From NCBI GenBank assembly GCA_946406115.1, contig OX291560.1:8309158-8373157 (forward strand): a DNA stretch of 64,000 nt. The letters are read 5' to 3'. The stretch's first letter is position 1. Each line of letters starts with the position of its first letter. The translations under genes were made by a program, and so were the position numbers. Shown here in pieces: positions 1 to 12,800 of this stretch. The stretch comes from Apoda limacodes (lineage: Eukaryota > Arthropoda > Insecta > Lepidoptera > Limacodidae). The notes under the pieces are model-generated. The model was given only the letters and a program-made list of their open reading frames with translations. It was not told where the DNA came from and made no database searches.

Positions 1-495
1 AGCTTATGCGTATACATTTTAGTGGCGACGGCTGCCAGAGCATCCAGTCGCCACGTAGGGAGCCGTAAATCGTGGCTACGCTGCCAAATTAGCGACGTTG
101 CCAAAGCGTCGCCAAGTGAGTGAGAGCCGATACATTTCTATATGAATTATTTGGATACGTAGCTGGCGAAGTCGCCATGGCATCCCGGTGAGGCAGAGCT
201 CTAAGGGGTGAAGCATGAAACCTGCAACACCTTGACTCATAATCTGATCTCTTTAGTAAGACACTTATATGAAAGGAAACGCAACAAATGCTTTTGGATA
301 GCTTCAATTCTGTCAATATATATTTATTTATTATTGTGGGTCTTGACTAGCATATTCCAAATGACTTCTTACGTACAATACAATATCTTTATGATTTTAA
401 TCGATCGGAATTCTTTAGAGCATCTTATCTTAACAGCGACTTTATACATATGGACATATTTGAACAGTACTCTAAATAAACCAAACATATAATAC
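1..495. other. Intronic DNA left of the last visible exon, with palindromic repeat
   Basis: No further exon of the minus-strand gene could be supported here. Positions 20-180 hold a repeat built of short inverted motifs (see separate entry). The rest is AT-rich, without a frame worth calling. Confidence 0.5.
20..180. repeat. Cluster of TGGCGA/TCGCCA inverted motifs, foldback repeat
   Basis: TGGCGAC at 23-29 faces GTCGCCA at 47-53. GCGACG at 92-97 faces CGTCGC at 107-112. TGGCGAAGTCGCCA at 164-177 is a near-perfect palindrome. The GC-rich content and repeated GCTGCC/GTCGCC words suggest a small foldback element or fragment of one. Confidence 0.45.
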
Positions 496-868
496 CTGAT
501 AGAAATCCCAGGCTTGCTCCGAAAACGAACTATGTTCCTCGGTGCCCGCTGTAACACTCTTATCAACATCAGAGTCTTTATCCATACTCAAGTCCCACAA
601 CTGACTTGGATCTCCTAAACTTAAGGCAATGAATGATCTTTCACGGTCCATACTCTTTGCTATTCTGGGTCTCACTGGACCTCCAGCCAGACCAAGTTTA
701 AAGCTAGGCGCTACAGTTTGGGGTTCATTTTGTTCGGGAATGGCACTGTCCTGGTCCTTTGTTGAAATGTGGGTCTTTTCTATACTTTTGCGAAGGTGGG
801 CGATTGTTGCTAAATGTTGTCTGAATAGTTCCTCGTCGCTGTCGTTATCTGAAGTCGATGTATCAAAC
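496..868 (-). CDS. klar: klarsicht-like exon 8 of window, last visible exon
   Basis: This exon is 373 bases (1 + 124 codons), phase 2 to 0. The acceptor is TTGGTCTTCTTTGACAG and the donor is TATCAG|GTATTA. The peptide starts FDTSTSDNDSDEELFRQHLA (acidic, then helical), passes GLAGGPVRPRIAKSMDRERS, and ends EEHSSFSEQAWDFYQ. The open frame continues upstream to about 1008, but only the acceptor at 868/869 matches the phase of exon 7. The remaining exons, expected to include the C-terminal KASH transmembrane segment, lie past the left edge. Confidence 0.85.
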
Positions 869-3800
869 CTGTCAAAGAAGACCAACCATTTTTTAGTATC
901 AGACATTTTCCCAAAGTTTTGCATATGCCAAAACGAAAGTATTTCGGAATTGTCCAGTATTAGTTGAAACATGCTCAATGTTTTATCTAAAACTATTTCA
1001 TACAACAAATTTGCAAAGAGGGATTTATATAAACAACCGAATTAGATGAATTATAAAAAAGAGTAAGTAAAACAAAATAAAAAATTAACAAAATTACGTG
1101 TTTTGTTCAGCTTTATGAAGTTTGTAGAAGTTTTTATCTACAAAAAAAGATATTCCCCTGTAGTAACGAAGTTTCTTGCAGTCTTGATTTGAAGCTCAAT
1201 GTTTATAAAACGAGATTGTGCTTGTTTTCAAAATATAGTACCAAATAATGGCATTTATCTGTTCAATCTCAAGCAAGTGATGGGAAATGTGCGACACACG
1301 AACTCACGATTCTTTATCTATCTATTCTCAAGAAAGTGATGGAGAATGTGCTATATATTAACTTGTGATCTTTTATTTCTTCAATTTCAAGCATGTAAAG
1401 AAAATTATGTGATACACTAACAAACATGATGTGTTTACTTTTTGACTGAAGACGATATTAATAATTAAAAAAAAAAGAAGAGAATTTATATTCAAGGCAA
1501 TATCAAAAAGGTACATGAAGAAGCCTAAAAGAATAAACACAATATAATGGTGATTAATAAAGGTACAAACTGAGTATATGCTAAGTTACCTGAATGAAGA
1601 ACTGGGCATTTCTAGTGTGAGTTTTCGTAACTTTTAACTATACTATCGCATTCGCATCAACAAAATATATGTATCGAAATAAAGCTGCGCCCCTAGCGGA
1701 CGGTTTGAGATTTTTTTTTCTTAGGATTCGTTCCAAAACGCAACTCGAAATATGATGGAGTGGTTTCGCAACGCCTCGCTAAGGGTAATTTTCCAACTTT
1801 CAAGCTTTCACTTTCACTTTCAATTATTGACACTACTATGGATACGGTTGAAAATCATCCCTGTCAGTGTATAAATTAACTGTCAAACTATCCGGAACGG
1901 GTGGAAAATCAACTTTACTGGGCAGTAATCTCGCTTTAAGTAAAAGTGAATTGAGGCGTAGTATATAAGTGTATTATTTAATACGCGTACGCGATAATAG
2001 AGTTAAAAACTCACACTAGGCAATAAGGTAAATTATGAAAAAAGAAAGAGAGGAAAATTTCTCACCTATTTTTTCGACTCGTAGCCGGATCACTGGCAGC
2101 GCTTCTCTCATGTTTATCCTCTATCTCCGGGCTCAGTCTACCGCAAAAAGAGAGTGACTTGACCAGTCTCTCCCTTCTCACGTTGGTGGTATGACAGTGA
2201 CGACGAAGTTTTAGACGTTTGCGACGCAGCCAACATTGCTTGTCGTTGGCCTCGACACAAGAAGTACACGCTTCCGTCATAGTGTTAGTGCTTGATACGT
2301 GACCCTGTGAGGAAAGAAATGCTGTGAGAAAAGCCATTGGCAAATATACTTGTAAACTTTAAATATTGGGTAAAAATTTATGTAATGTTTTCCTGGTTTA
2401 CAGTTTTCTTATTTTTTGTGATTGCGACAGGTGGCGCTGTGTCCAGGAATAATTATTTTGTTTTTAAATGAAATATGTCCATTTTTTTCTACAATTATAA
2501 TAAATATTGTGGCTCAAGCTCAAGAACTACAATAGAAATATTAGAATAGACCGCCCTGTTAGCTCTTTGGTAATTGTGATATTGCAAAAGAAACAGAAAT
2601 TTGCAACTCAAACGACGGACGCGCTAATTGGTGGAAAAGCAAAAAAAAGAGGTATGAATATATATTTTTTTTTTAGCATGATAATTATAATCATAAGGGG
2701 TCATCCAGTTAAAATATGTTACACATTTACGAGGGAGAGGGGGCAAGGGGATAACACAAAACGTCGAACATGCTAAGTGGTGTGAAAGGGAGTCTACAAT
2801 ATTATTATTATTTTCGCTTTTTGGCCTTTATTGTGCTTTAAAGGCACAGTATTTGGCCAATGTCAACGTGGTGAGAGAATCACTAAAGGGAGCCTACAAC
2901 TATGGAAATTTGCGTGACGTATTGTCATCGTACGTAATTTGATGGCTTCTCAAACAGTTTATTATTTATTCATAAATCTACATACTAAAAATAATCAGAA
3001 ACAAGAATGGATACAGAATTCCACTTTTCTATTATTTCGTATTACAATTTAGTTAATGGTTTTATTTAAGCAAGGCAAGGGATTTAAAAATGCTTCATTT
3101 TGTTATCGACCATAAGTATAAGTTCAAAAAGGAAAAAATTATGCTATAGATGACGTTTGGGGCAGCAAAGAATATGAAAAAAAGGTTTTTGTTAAAAAAA
3201 TAAGCTTTTATTACTTGGTAATAAAAAGAACTAAAAAGTAAAAAATAATTTAATTCTGATAAGAAATATAACATTTTATAGTTACATTATAGCCCATTTT
3301 TCAAAATAAAAGAGCGTTACACCTTTTCTATTTCTCAAAATCCGTCAAAATTCACTTTTATTAAAAATTTTAGCGTTAATATCTTGACGGCAACAGAAAT
3401 AAAGAAGGATTTTTTGTATTTATGATTCGTGATTTATTATCATTTTTCACGAGTATATAGGACATAAACATTCCAACCACCCAGAGGTTTCAGTTTCAGT
3501 ACAATAGGGTTCGCTCTGGTACCCTGAGGCGCAACCTTAGCGATATGACATTTTATACACCTTCATGCCATTCAGCCCTCGGCACATGCTCACCTTGGGC
3601 TTGAGTCATCTAATCAAATGTGATTCACATTCATAACCAATAGATTTTCCTAAATCTGATGCGGTTGCATAAGAATATCATCTAGGACCAAATTACTCAT
3701 CAAGACGATTCAAACGAGCCAAAACTCGATGCGGTTATGTCTTTTTATTACGGAGATTCTATTCCCTTCTTATAGCTTCATTACCAAACACTGGTTACCA

Positions 3801-6800
3801 TTTAAAGATAAAGTACTCGTCAAGACGAATCAAACGAGTCCAAACTCGACGGGGTTGCGTCGTTTTATTACAGAGTTCCTATAGCCACCTTTCCAATAAT
3901 AAAAAAGCAGTGCTCCTCGTGAATTAATTTTGACACAAATTTATATTCTCATAGGACTGTTATCGAATACACAAACGACATATTAAAGTAAAAAGAGTTT
4001 TTTTAACTACCTTCAATAAAAAGTGCCATTTACATTTAATTCCATAACTCTCAGCTCAGTACTAAAAATTGGTTGAAATTTCATTTCATACTTAATACGC
4101 AATCTTTACACTATTTATTACCAAACCACGCACAATTAGCGTAAGCGCGCACTAGCCCCATTTTTTTTGGCCGATCGATGAGTGTCTCGAATTTGTATGA
4201 ACTATTGGCTACACTGGCGCTGGTAAAGGAATTAAAAACGATAACTATTGGAGTAAGATAACCTCCCTGATTCACCTGCAACCAAGGGTAGAGGTACAGT
4301 TTAACCCGCCTCAATTGTTCCTGTCAAAAACCTGGCCGCTCATACTTGTCATGTCTATTTGCAGCTGAGGGAAATAGTTAGAGAAAAGAAAAAAGTGATG
4401 CAGAAATGAATCGATATTTAATACTAATGAATATTTCACATGCATAAACCACCACCAAAAACCACAGCCACAGTCCAAATCGACCACAGTACCTGCACAG
4501 TAGTAGAACTGCCGCGTAGTTTAGAGTTAGACGTCGCAGGGGTGACCCTTTGCGGAGTCGCAAGCGTGTTCAGTGCTGATTCGGAAATAGACATGTTGTG
4601 CGACATAGGTGTGCCGTCGGTAGGGGTGGCGACCAGCGAAGTGTGAGCCCCGCTCAGTTGTGACAGGCAAGATACGGACCAGGGCCTAGCACTGTTCCCG
4701 TTCCGCTTCTTGCGCAGTTGGACCTACGGCGATAGGTTAAGGCCTCAACCAGTGCGTTACGGAAAAGTTTAAATAATAAGAGAGAAAAAGGAAAATGGGC
4801 AATATACTTTGACGTTGGTATAAAACTGACTGCTACTGCATTTATTTTGATTAATGCCTACTTATTTTACCGTATACTTACTAATAGTGTTACGGCAAAA
4901 TAAGGTTTTAGACAGCTAACTAAGTAAAAAGGAAGACATATCAACGTTAAATTAAAAAAAAAATATTTTTTAACGTTTATTTGTTGTTTTTAGGCAGTGA
5001 TAATATTTTTTAATTGGTTGCCCATTATTCTTTTTGTTTTCAATATTGCTAATAAAGATTTACTTATGCAAATGAGATTGATAGCTTTTTTAAAAACATT
5101 AACAAAATCTTACTTACATTGAAAGTTTTTTAAATAAACATACAAAAACCTAAGTAGATATTAAAATACAGTAAATATTTTTAAATTTTTCATTGAGCAT
5201 TTTTAATGAAGCATGCGATTTGAAAATAAATATAGAAAAGTCTATATATAAATTTAGAATAAAGCCATTTTATAATAAAAAAAATGTGATTTATTCTATA
5301 AATAAAAGCAATGTATTTTTTTAAGTTATTGCAGCGACAAGTGTTAACTTAACACAGTACAAAAAATAAATGATGACGATAAGTCTACCTTACCTTAAAG
5401 TTATCCTACATTTTGAACAGGAATATAAACGTTAAAATTAAGAATAAAAGTCTATTTTACCTTAGCATGGTGGGTAGGTGTGACAGTGCACGTGGACGTA
5501 CTCATATCCATAGAAGAGTGTAAGTTTCTTTCCTCTGACGTAAGAGAAGTGTCTACTTCACTTTCAGTCGTGTATTCGCCTGATGCATCGTAGCTTTCCG
5601 TATTCTACAAAAAAAAAATCAACTGGTTTTAATAATAATAATTTAATACCACTCCAACTGAAACTACAAAAATAAATGACGTGTGTATGTGCGCAAAAAT
5701 GTCCATTAACTGCGGGAACGGTCACAGGACCATCACAGTGAAGCGACTTGGGTCAATTTTAGAGAGCGATGACGCTAGTCATACTGCATTAGTGCTATTT
5801 ACTTATACTGTGACCGAGTCTAAAAATCTGAAATGTTTTTTTATTTACATTTCAAAATCTGATCATATTTTATCAATCTACTTAATGAATATTAAAATTA
5901 TTAAAATTTAAAGGAAAACAAGTCTTACTCTCTGTAATATTGTTAGGAACAAACTTTCCGCTAGTACGTGAAAGGTGAAATGATGAAAATCGCGTCATTA
6001 TATGAGCAAGTTATGGCCCATACCTGATTGTTATCATTTTTTCCTTCCGAACTCTGATTTAGCCACTCCTTGATCCTAGATATTTTCGCTCTACTAGCAT
6101 TCTTTCCTTCTTCCTCGAACGGAAGCGGTTTGAAATTCCTCGAACCCTTTTTCTTCGCCAAAGCATACTGCTGTGCCTGCTTTTGAACCAATTCCTCAGC
6201 CTGAATTACTAATCTGTCAATATCCTTGCACCTTGAATTTTGATCGACTCTTATTAAATCTGGTGTAGTGTCAAACTTTAGTTTAGGAGCTGGTGGTATC
6301 TCTTTCTTATCGCCTATTGGCAGTTCGCACTGTATCTCTACAGACGAAGTCATAATATCAGTTGAATCTTCATTTCCTATTTTCGGGCTACCTTCGTAAG
6401 TCCATTCTTCTTCAGAAGATTCTTCTTGTGATTTCTCATCTGTTTCAATAACTTGTCTGTCCGAATCAGTATCGTGATGTCTAAAGTAAAAAGTGGCACA
6501 GTGTTTAGATTTACGATCAGTCTGGTTGAACCTAGACGTGTCTATTGGCTTCTTTCTCTTTATAACTGTTGGTGGTGTTCTAACTTTTTCAATTTCCAAT
6601 CGGTGATTTATACCTGCAATGGTGAATAACAATGGTCATTTTCTTTGTTGTGAATGAAATAACAATTGTGTGATTGTTATTTGTTTATTTACAAGGTATC
6701 ATTGACAATACGATTGGAATCAAATCAATGCGCCATTGTTTTCGATTTCAATTCCGTTCGATGAAAGCTATATGAATATTACACAACTGAAATTTGTTTA

Positions 6801-9800
6801 TTTATGGGCGTGTTATTGATTCAATGTCTTATAATGTATGGATGCTTGGGAGAATTTATGCCCAAGTCAAGTAACTATTTCGAAAAGAGAGTGATAATAC
6901 CCTATTTTTGAGGAATAAAGGAATAGCATTGTATTCTTGTTTCACGGCATTGCAAATTACGTACTAGATGTATGTGAATCTTCCAAATACAGCGAACGTA
7001 ATCTTCATGAGAGTATCTATAATAATATTATAAAGAGGATTTATTTGATTGTTTGTTTGTTTGTTTGTTTGTATTGAATATGCTCCGAAACTACTGGACC
7101 GATTTGAAAAAATCTTTTACAATTAGAAGCAGACATTATCCCTGATAAACATAGGCTACTTTTTACCCCAGGAAAATGCTTCATTCCTACGGGAAAACGG
7201 GTAATAGGATAACGGGTAGTAAGAATTGTCCTTCCGTACTTATCTTTTTCACATAACTTCTAAACGGCTGAACCGATTGGGTTGAAATTTTATATGGGTA
7301 TTTCGATGGTTTCCTGGATGATTTAAAAATACAATTGGACCAAGAAGGTGGCGCTGCTGTTGGTATGTCAACTACTAAACGGCTTGACCGATTGTGTTGA
7401 ATTTATGTATGTGTATTCCATGGTTTCACAGACACGAATGTATTATGCTATTAAATTGGAAAGATTTGATTGTTTTTTTTTTCCTTCAATTGAGGAGTTG
7501 CTGTAAGAACCTACGCCGATAACAAAATTTAGGGCGGGCGAAGCCGCTGGCAGAAGCTAGTTTTAGATAAAATAGAAGAGTTTCAAACTGTGTAGGATTA
7601 ACCCGTAATATGCCAACTTAGCGCTAGGTATGCTGGTTTGTAAAAAGCTACAGTCTGAATTGCTTTATATAAGTCCCAAACGTCGTAGATTACTAGCTTT
7701 GACGTAAAAAGCGGTAAAATCGAGTACTAGAGATAGAATACTGCGATTTTCAGTTTCTCAAGAAGTCTAAAAAGAATATCAGGATTAATTAAGGGGAAAC
7801 TACGTAGGTATTGGCAAATGACATCTTAACAAACATCGTTAGCTACCGAAATGACTGCAATAAACCATCCTACTACGATCACTTCGTCCGCTGATGTTAC
7901 GACATATCTAAAAGACCTCCGACTAATCATTTACATTAATATGCAATGACAAGCACAATTTGGTCAATAAATAAAGCCATCCAGCCATAAAGCCATCTTA
8001 TCATTTTTTTTGCGACTCAACTTGTCGTAGACAAGAATGCTGACCACAAGCACACGCGCGAGTCGAGATACTAGAGTGGCCATAGTTACGTCCAGGACAA
8101 CGCGCGAGTAAAATTGGGATGAATTTATCCTTTCTGGACAAGGTCTGTTATGCTAGTTGCATCTTTCGTCAACCATCGTAATGTTTCAGACTATGTCGTG
8201 CAGCCCTTTAACCGATGCCTCTGATTTACCATCAAGTTGATCTACGATGATAATCTTTTAATAATGGCAGCGAGTTTTTGTCCGCCATCTTGCTGTTTCG
8301 CCACGTCTGTTTTTATATCTTAACTTTACCTTACCATCAAGTTGGTCCATGGTGACAGGCACAGTTTGGTCGGTGGGTGAAGCGTCAAAATCATCTCGCG
8401 CGTTAGGCACACGTCTCTCGTCCGCCATTTTGTCGTCGCGGCAAACTCGCACCAATTCCGATTCGCAGTCTGAACCAAATCCGCGCCACTTGTACGTCAG
8501 CACATAATCTTGCTCTTCCTGTAAAGATAGTGAAAATACTGATTTAGATAACTTGCCATGATCATTGTATCGACTACTATTCCCCACGTCCCTCACTTTG
8601 TTCGCCAAGAACTGGTAAAGCGAATATTTTATTCTAAACCTGGTCCTAATTTTACTCATAATTCTAAATTATAGTGATCCTAGACATATAGTTATATCTA
8701 GATTTAGAAACACTGTATCAAAAGGTGTGGCGTCGATAGGCACACGACCGGACACGCAAGACTGAAATCTTTGGGGAAAGAGGCTGTTTCCCTTATTACG
8801 ATGTGGACCTGTCCCCAGCTACTGGTTACCCCCTTCAGATGCCAATCATCAACCATAACGATATACATACATACCATAAACTCAAAGTAGTTCCAAATAA
8901 ACCTCATTACTGTGTTATTTAATATCAAGAGAGATGGACATAAAATAAAGATTATGTTTACAAATAACAAATACAATTCTTTTCTGGGTAATAACCGACT
9001 ACAGTTGCATTTGTAAACAATATTCTACTGCTCTCACTTTCACTCACTAATCACAGTTTTTTTTAAAGTTTGAAACAACACGTTGCTGCAGTAAAGTTTA
9101 AGTTTTAATAAATATTTTTATTTTAATTCTTCTAGAATAAAGTGAGTCACCATGTGGTTCTGAGATCTTTGTCAAAATCAGCTCGATACCAGATAATAGC
9201 ATCAACCAAGTCAGATGCCTTAGGTCGGCACCATTCGCCAATCTGCACTGAGTCAGCGTGGTAGACTATATAACCTTAGAGCCTCCTTTCACGAAGGAGA
9301 GTCCCATGTCCGAACAGGTAACAACTAGATAATATTTATATGTTGTTTAGCGTACTCGTTTACTAAAATATAAGAGTAATGCAACCATGGTAGGCAGGTA
9401 TACCTCAGATGCGGATTGCCTGCTGTCGAGTGAGGTGTCCCGACGGCGCGAGTGCACGGGCGTGCGCTGTCTCCGCGGCGACCCTCGTTTGCTGAGCCGC
9501 GGCTGCTTCAGCGCTGGTTCTTCGTCACTATCGCTCGCCTCTTCCACCGGCAAAACACTCTGCAACCAATTCACATACAGAAATAGTTAAAGTTCTGTAC
9601 CATTTAAGGGTTCTAAGCCGCCTTTCTCCGAGGAAAGGCCTTTGCACCTACAGTAAGCAATAACCACTTCCCGATAACTTATAGGTAATTTACAAACACA
9701 GCCTAAACATTCATTAAAGCAATCGTGAGGTACGGTGCGCGGTGTGACGGAGGCCTAAACGCTCCCGACTACTTAGTCTTTACATATAGCCATTCAGAAG

Positions 9801-12800
9801 CTATCCAGTCAGTCATAAGTTTCCTTCGCGCCACAACTGTCTAGACGTTTTAGGATAATTATTCAACATCAATACAATGACCGACTGTATGAATTAAGTT
9901 AATGTTCACAACGATGAATTCTAGATTCTCGCACTGCCATTTTACAAGTTTGTTGATATTTATTGTTTAAAAAATCACAGCCCCCTTAACTAAGCTCAAC
10001 GCTTCTCTCACAGCCTCTACCGGCTAGTAATTTATGGATGGGGTGTATAATCAGTAAGTTGTCGAGTAGTCAAAGTCATTTTATTTATACAAAATCCATA
10101 ATGCATCAAACTTTTTATTTACAGCATACAAATGAAGCAAAGGGAAAAAGACTAGTTTAGGTGGTAAACCTTAAACTGTACTAGAATATTGTAAATGTTG
10201 CACGTTACTCTACTTAAGAGCTTTCATTTAGCAAGCAATAAATAACATTTTATTTTAGGTTATGCGGTGTTGAGAGAAATTAAAATAAGTAAGATTAAAA
10301 GTAAAAGTGTTAAAATAATAAAATTACCCTAAATTTAGACTAATAATTAGCCTCTAAACGTAAGTTTTTCAAAAAAAAAAAAAACTGGAGAGAGTCGAGT
10401 ACACCTATCTAGCTGCTAAAGACATGGAGCATTAGTAGGTATCACGTCTTCTGAAGATAAAAAGTTTTTTTGACCAAAGTACCTTGTAGGTGAAAGAAAT
10501 CATAATATTTTTCTATTACCTATTATTGTCTACAGCGGAGCCTAGTTGGTAGTGTGGCCGACTGCTGAGCAGAAGGTGTGGGTTCGATTCCCGCACTGGA
10601 CAAACATATATGTGATAAAAAGCATTTATGTTTGTCTTGAGTCTGGGTGTATTTATGTATGATATGTATGTATTTACAAAAAAAAAGTCTTATACGTATT
10701 TATATCCGTTGTCTGGTATCCATAACACAAGCTTTGCTTTCTTTGGGGCCAGATGGCGCTGTGTTTAATGTCCAAAAATATTAATATTTTATATTTATTT
10801 ATATTAAGACGAAGATACTACCTAACAACCGCCGCCAAAATATATTTTGGATTACTTCTTCGTACAAAACATATTTTAAAAGTGGTAGAGCATGAGGCTG
10901 TAAAGTCAAAGGTCGCGGGTTCGATTCCCGGTAAGAGGCGACCATATTGGTACAATTTGTTAATTGTATAGTTGTATCGACTGTGGTTCATGCCCGGTAC
11001 GGCACTAGGCCACGTTTGAGGGACATAATACCATCGGTGAAACGAGGATGGACGAACATGTCAGACCACCTCTTCAGAAATTAGTGTCGTGATGGCATTT
11101 ATTATGTATTGTTTCTAGAAGTTATCAGTGAGTTATAAATAGCATATCCGTTAAAACTGGCCGTTTAATGTAAAGGCCGCAAAATAATGTTTATACCATC
11201 GATGTTTGTGCCTAAACAAAATAGCGTAAGTAGGGAAATTTTGTACAAATGGAATTTGTAGGATTTAATAATTTAAATGTTAGATTCATTAAATATAGAC
11301 TTGCAACGAATAGTATATTCGACCACACGCCAAATACCGAATATTCTGATAGGTTCCTGGCCGAATAGCCGAATATTCTGCAAAAGTATTCGGCTAGCGC
11401 ATAACCTCTCTCCCACGCCGCGTGTTTTGACATATTTAGTTTGGTCTTGTCTTGTCTTGCCAGCCTTCATACGTACCCACTGTTAGAGTATGGCCTACCC
11501 TCATTTTGATTTGGGTCACAGTCCACACGCGGGCCCAGTGCGGATTGTGGACTTCAGTTACGTCATTTTTTTTCTTGACGTATACAGGATTCCTTACGAT
11601 GTTTTCCTTCACCGAATAGCCAGTGGTGTGAATAAATGAATCAGTGTACTTGAGAAATTAAGAAGACTCATTCCTTATAACCTTCGCCACTTGGGACGTG
11701 AAGTGAAATTTTAGCTCCTCGGCCTCCACCGACCACGCCTTGGCCTCCACAGACTACGCTTTAATTTGGGGCTCAATAGTAAATACGAACAATTTCGTGC
11801 TGTCTTCGTTTTGATTTGTTTACTTTTAATGTGATATTGTGTAAGCCTGATAAAATAGTAATCAATTATGGCCTCTAAAAAGAAGTGAGTTCTTTTTATA
11901 GTACGGAAGTTGATAATGCATGATTATTTTATTGATTACAAGAAAATACATTATAAAAAAAAAACATTCAATTATCATACTACGACGAAAAATCTTAAGT
12001 ATTAGAATATGCCGAATATTCGTTGCAAGCCTAATTAAATACTTTGTATTATGTATAAGCATCGTGTATCAGTGAGAGAAGGCTGTGCTTTAACAGTGGG
12101 GACGTATAGAGTTTGATAAGGATTGTGTATTTAGCAAGGAGTATGTTGGTATCTAGTGCCCCAAGAGCCACAACCCAAGCCGAGCCGTTGAGCGTTGGGC
12201 GCGATATGGGCTGAGGCTTCTTCAGAGTGTCGCCCCAAAATCCCGGTGAAGCAGTAACGGCTGCATCAGCCAACTGCAGTAGACAGTTTAAAAAAAATCC
12301 AGTCCATTACCTAAAATTTATCTAACATTAGCTAAAAATAAAAAAAAAAATCTAAAATTTTCAAAACAAATTTTGAACATTACACAAAAAGTAATATCGA
12401 ATGTGCATAACATTTATTGATTAATAATAATTTCTAACTGTTAGTACATTAGTTATTGCCTACATTTGATACAAAAATTTAGCTTTTTATCCATACTCGT
12501 CTTCTTAATTGTTAAAATGTAATAATTGTTTACGAAACATAAAATTTAAAATTATGAAAGTAAATAACTGTCTTACAAACTTTACCAAGAGATAAATTTC
12601 ACACAATACAGTATTAATTCAAATAAGCACGTTCTTTTTATTAATATTTATTATCAAATTTAACACTGACCTATTCATAGATGAATTTACGACCACTAAA
12701 AGTCAACTCACAAAATAAGAAAGAAATTTATGGCCCAGGCAGTTTATTCATTAGCTTGAAAATTAAACGAAATGGCCAAGAAAGATCCAAATGTAAACTT

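Larger units (their letters stand above)
6614..8334 (-). other. Intron between exons 3 and 4 with a retroelement fragment and exon relics
   Basis: Donor GTAAGG, acceptor CACCATTGCAG. It contains an interspersed repeat at 7040-7562 and degenerate copies of exon 3 at 7947-7977 and 8226-8291, listed separately. The rest is AT-rich without signals. Confidence 0.6.

Noticed and set aside
1..495. Search for a KASH-domain exon
   Set aside because: No minus-strand frame with a transmembrane segment followed by a Pro-rich end was seen; the part is repeat-like.
869..1008. Upstream extension of the last visible exon
   Set aside because: The frame is open, but acceptors there are poor or out of phase; TTGGTCTTCTTTGACAG at 869-885 fits both signal and phase.
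1590..1611. Possible 22-base minus-strand microexon (ACTAG before, GTAACT after) between exons 7 and 8
   Set aside because: It would move the phase from 2 to 0, but the acceptor of exon 8 needs phase 2; exons 7 and 8 already join perfectly without it.
10880..10942. Functional tRNA gene
   Set aside because: A and B boxes are present but the acceptor stem does not pair and the downstream body is repetitive; it is a SINE head.
12049..12273. 74-codon minus-strand frame (ASPGFWGDTLKKPQPISRPT)
   Set aside because: Shares sequence with a second place in the window and looks like a common transposon fragment, so not a host exon.
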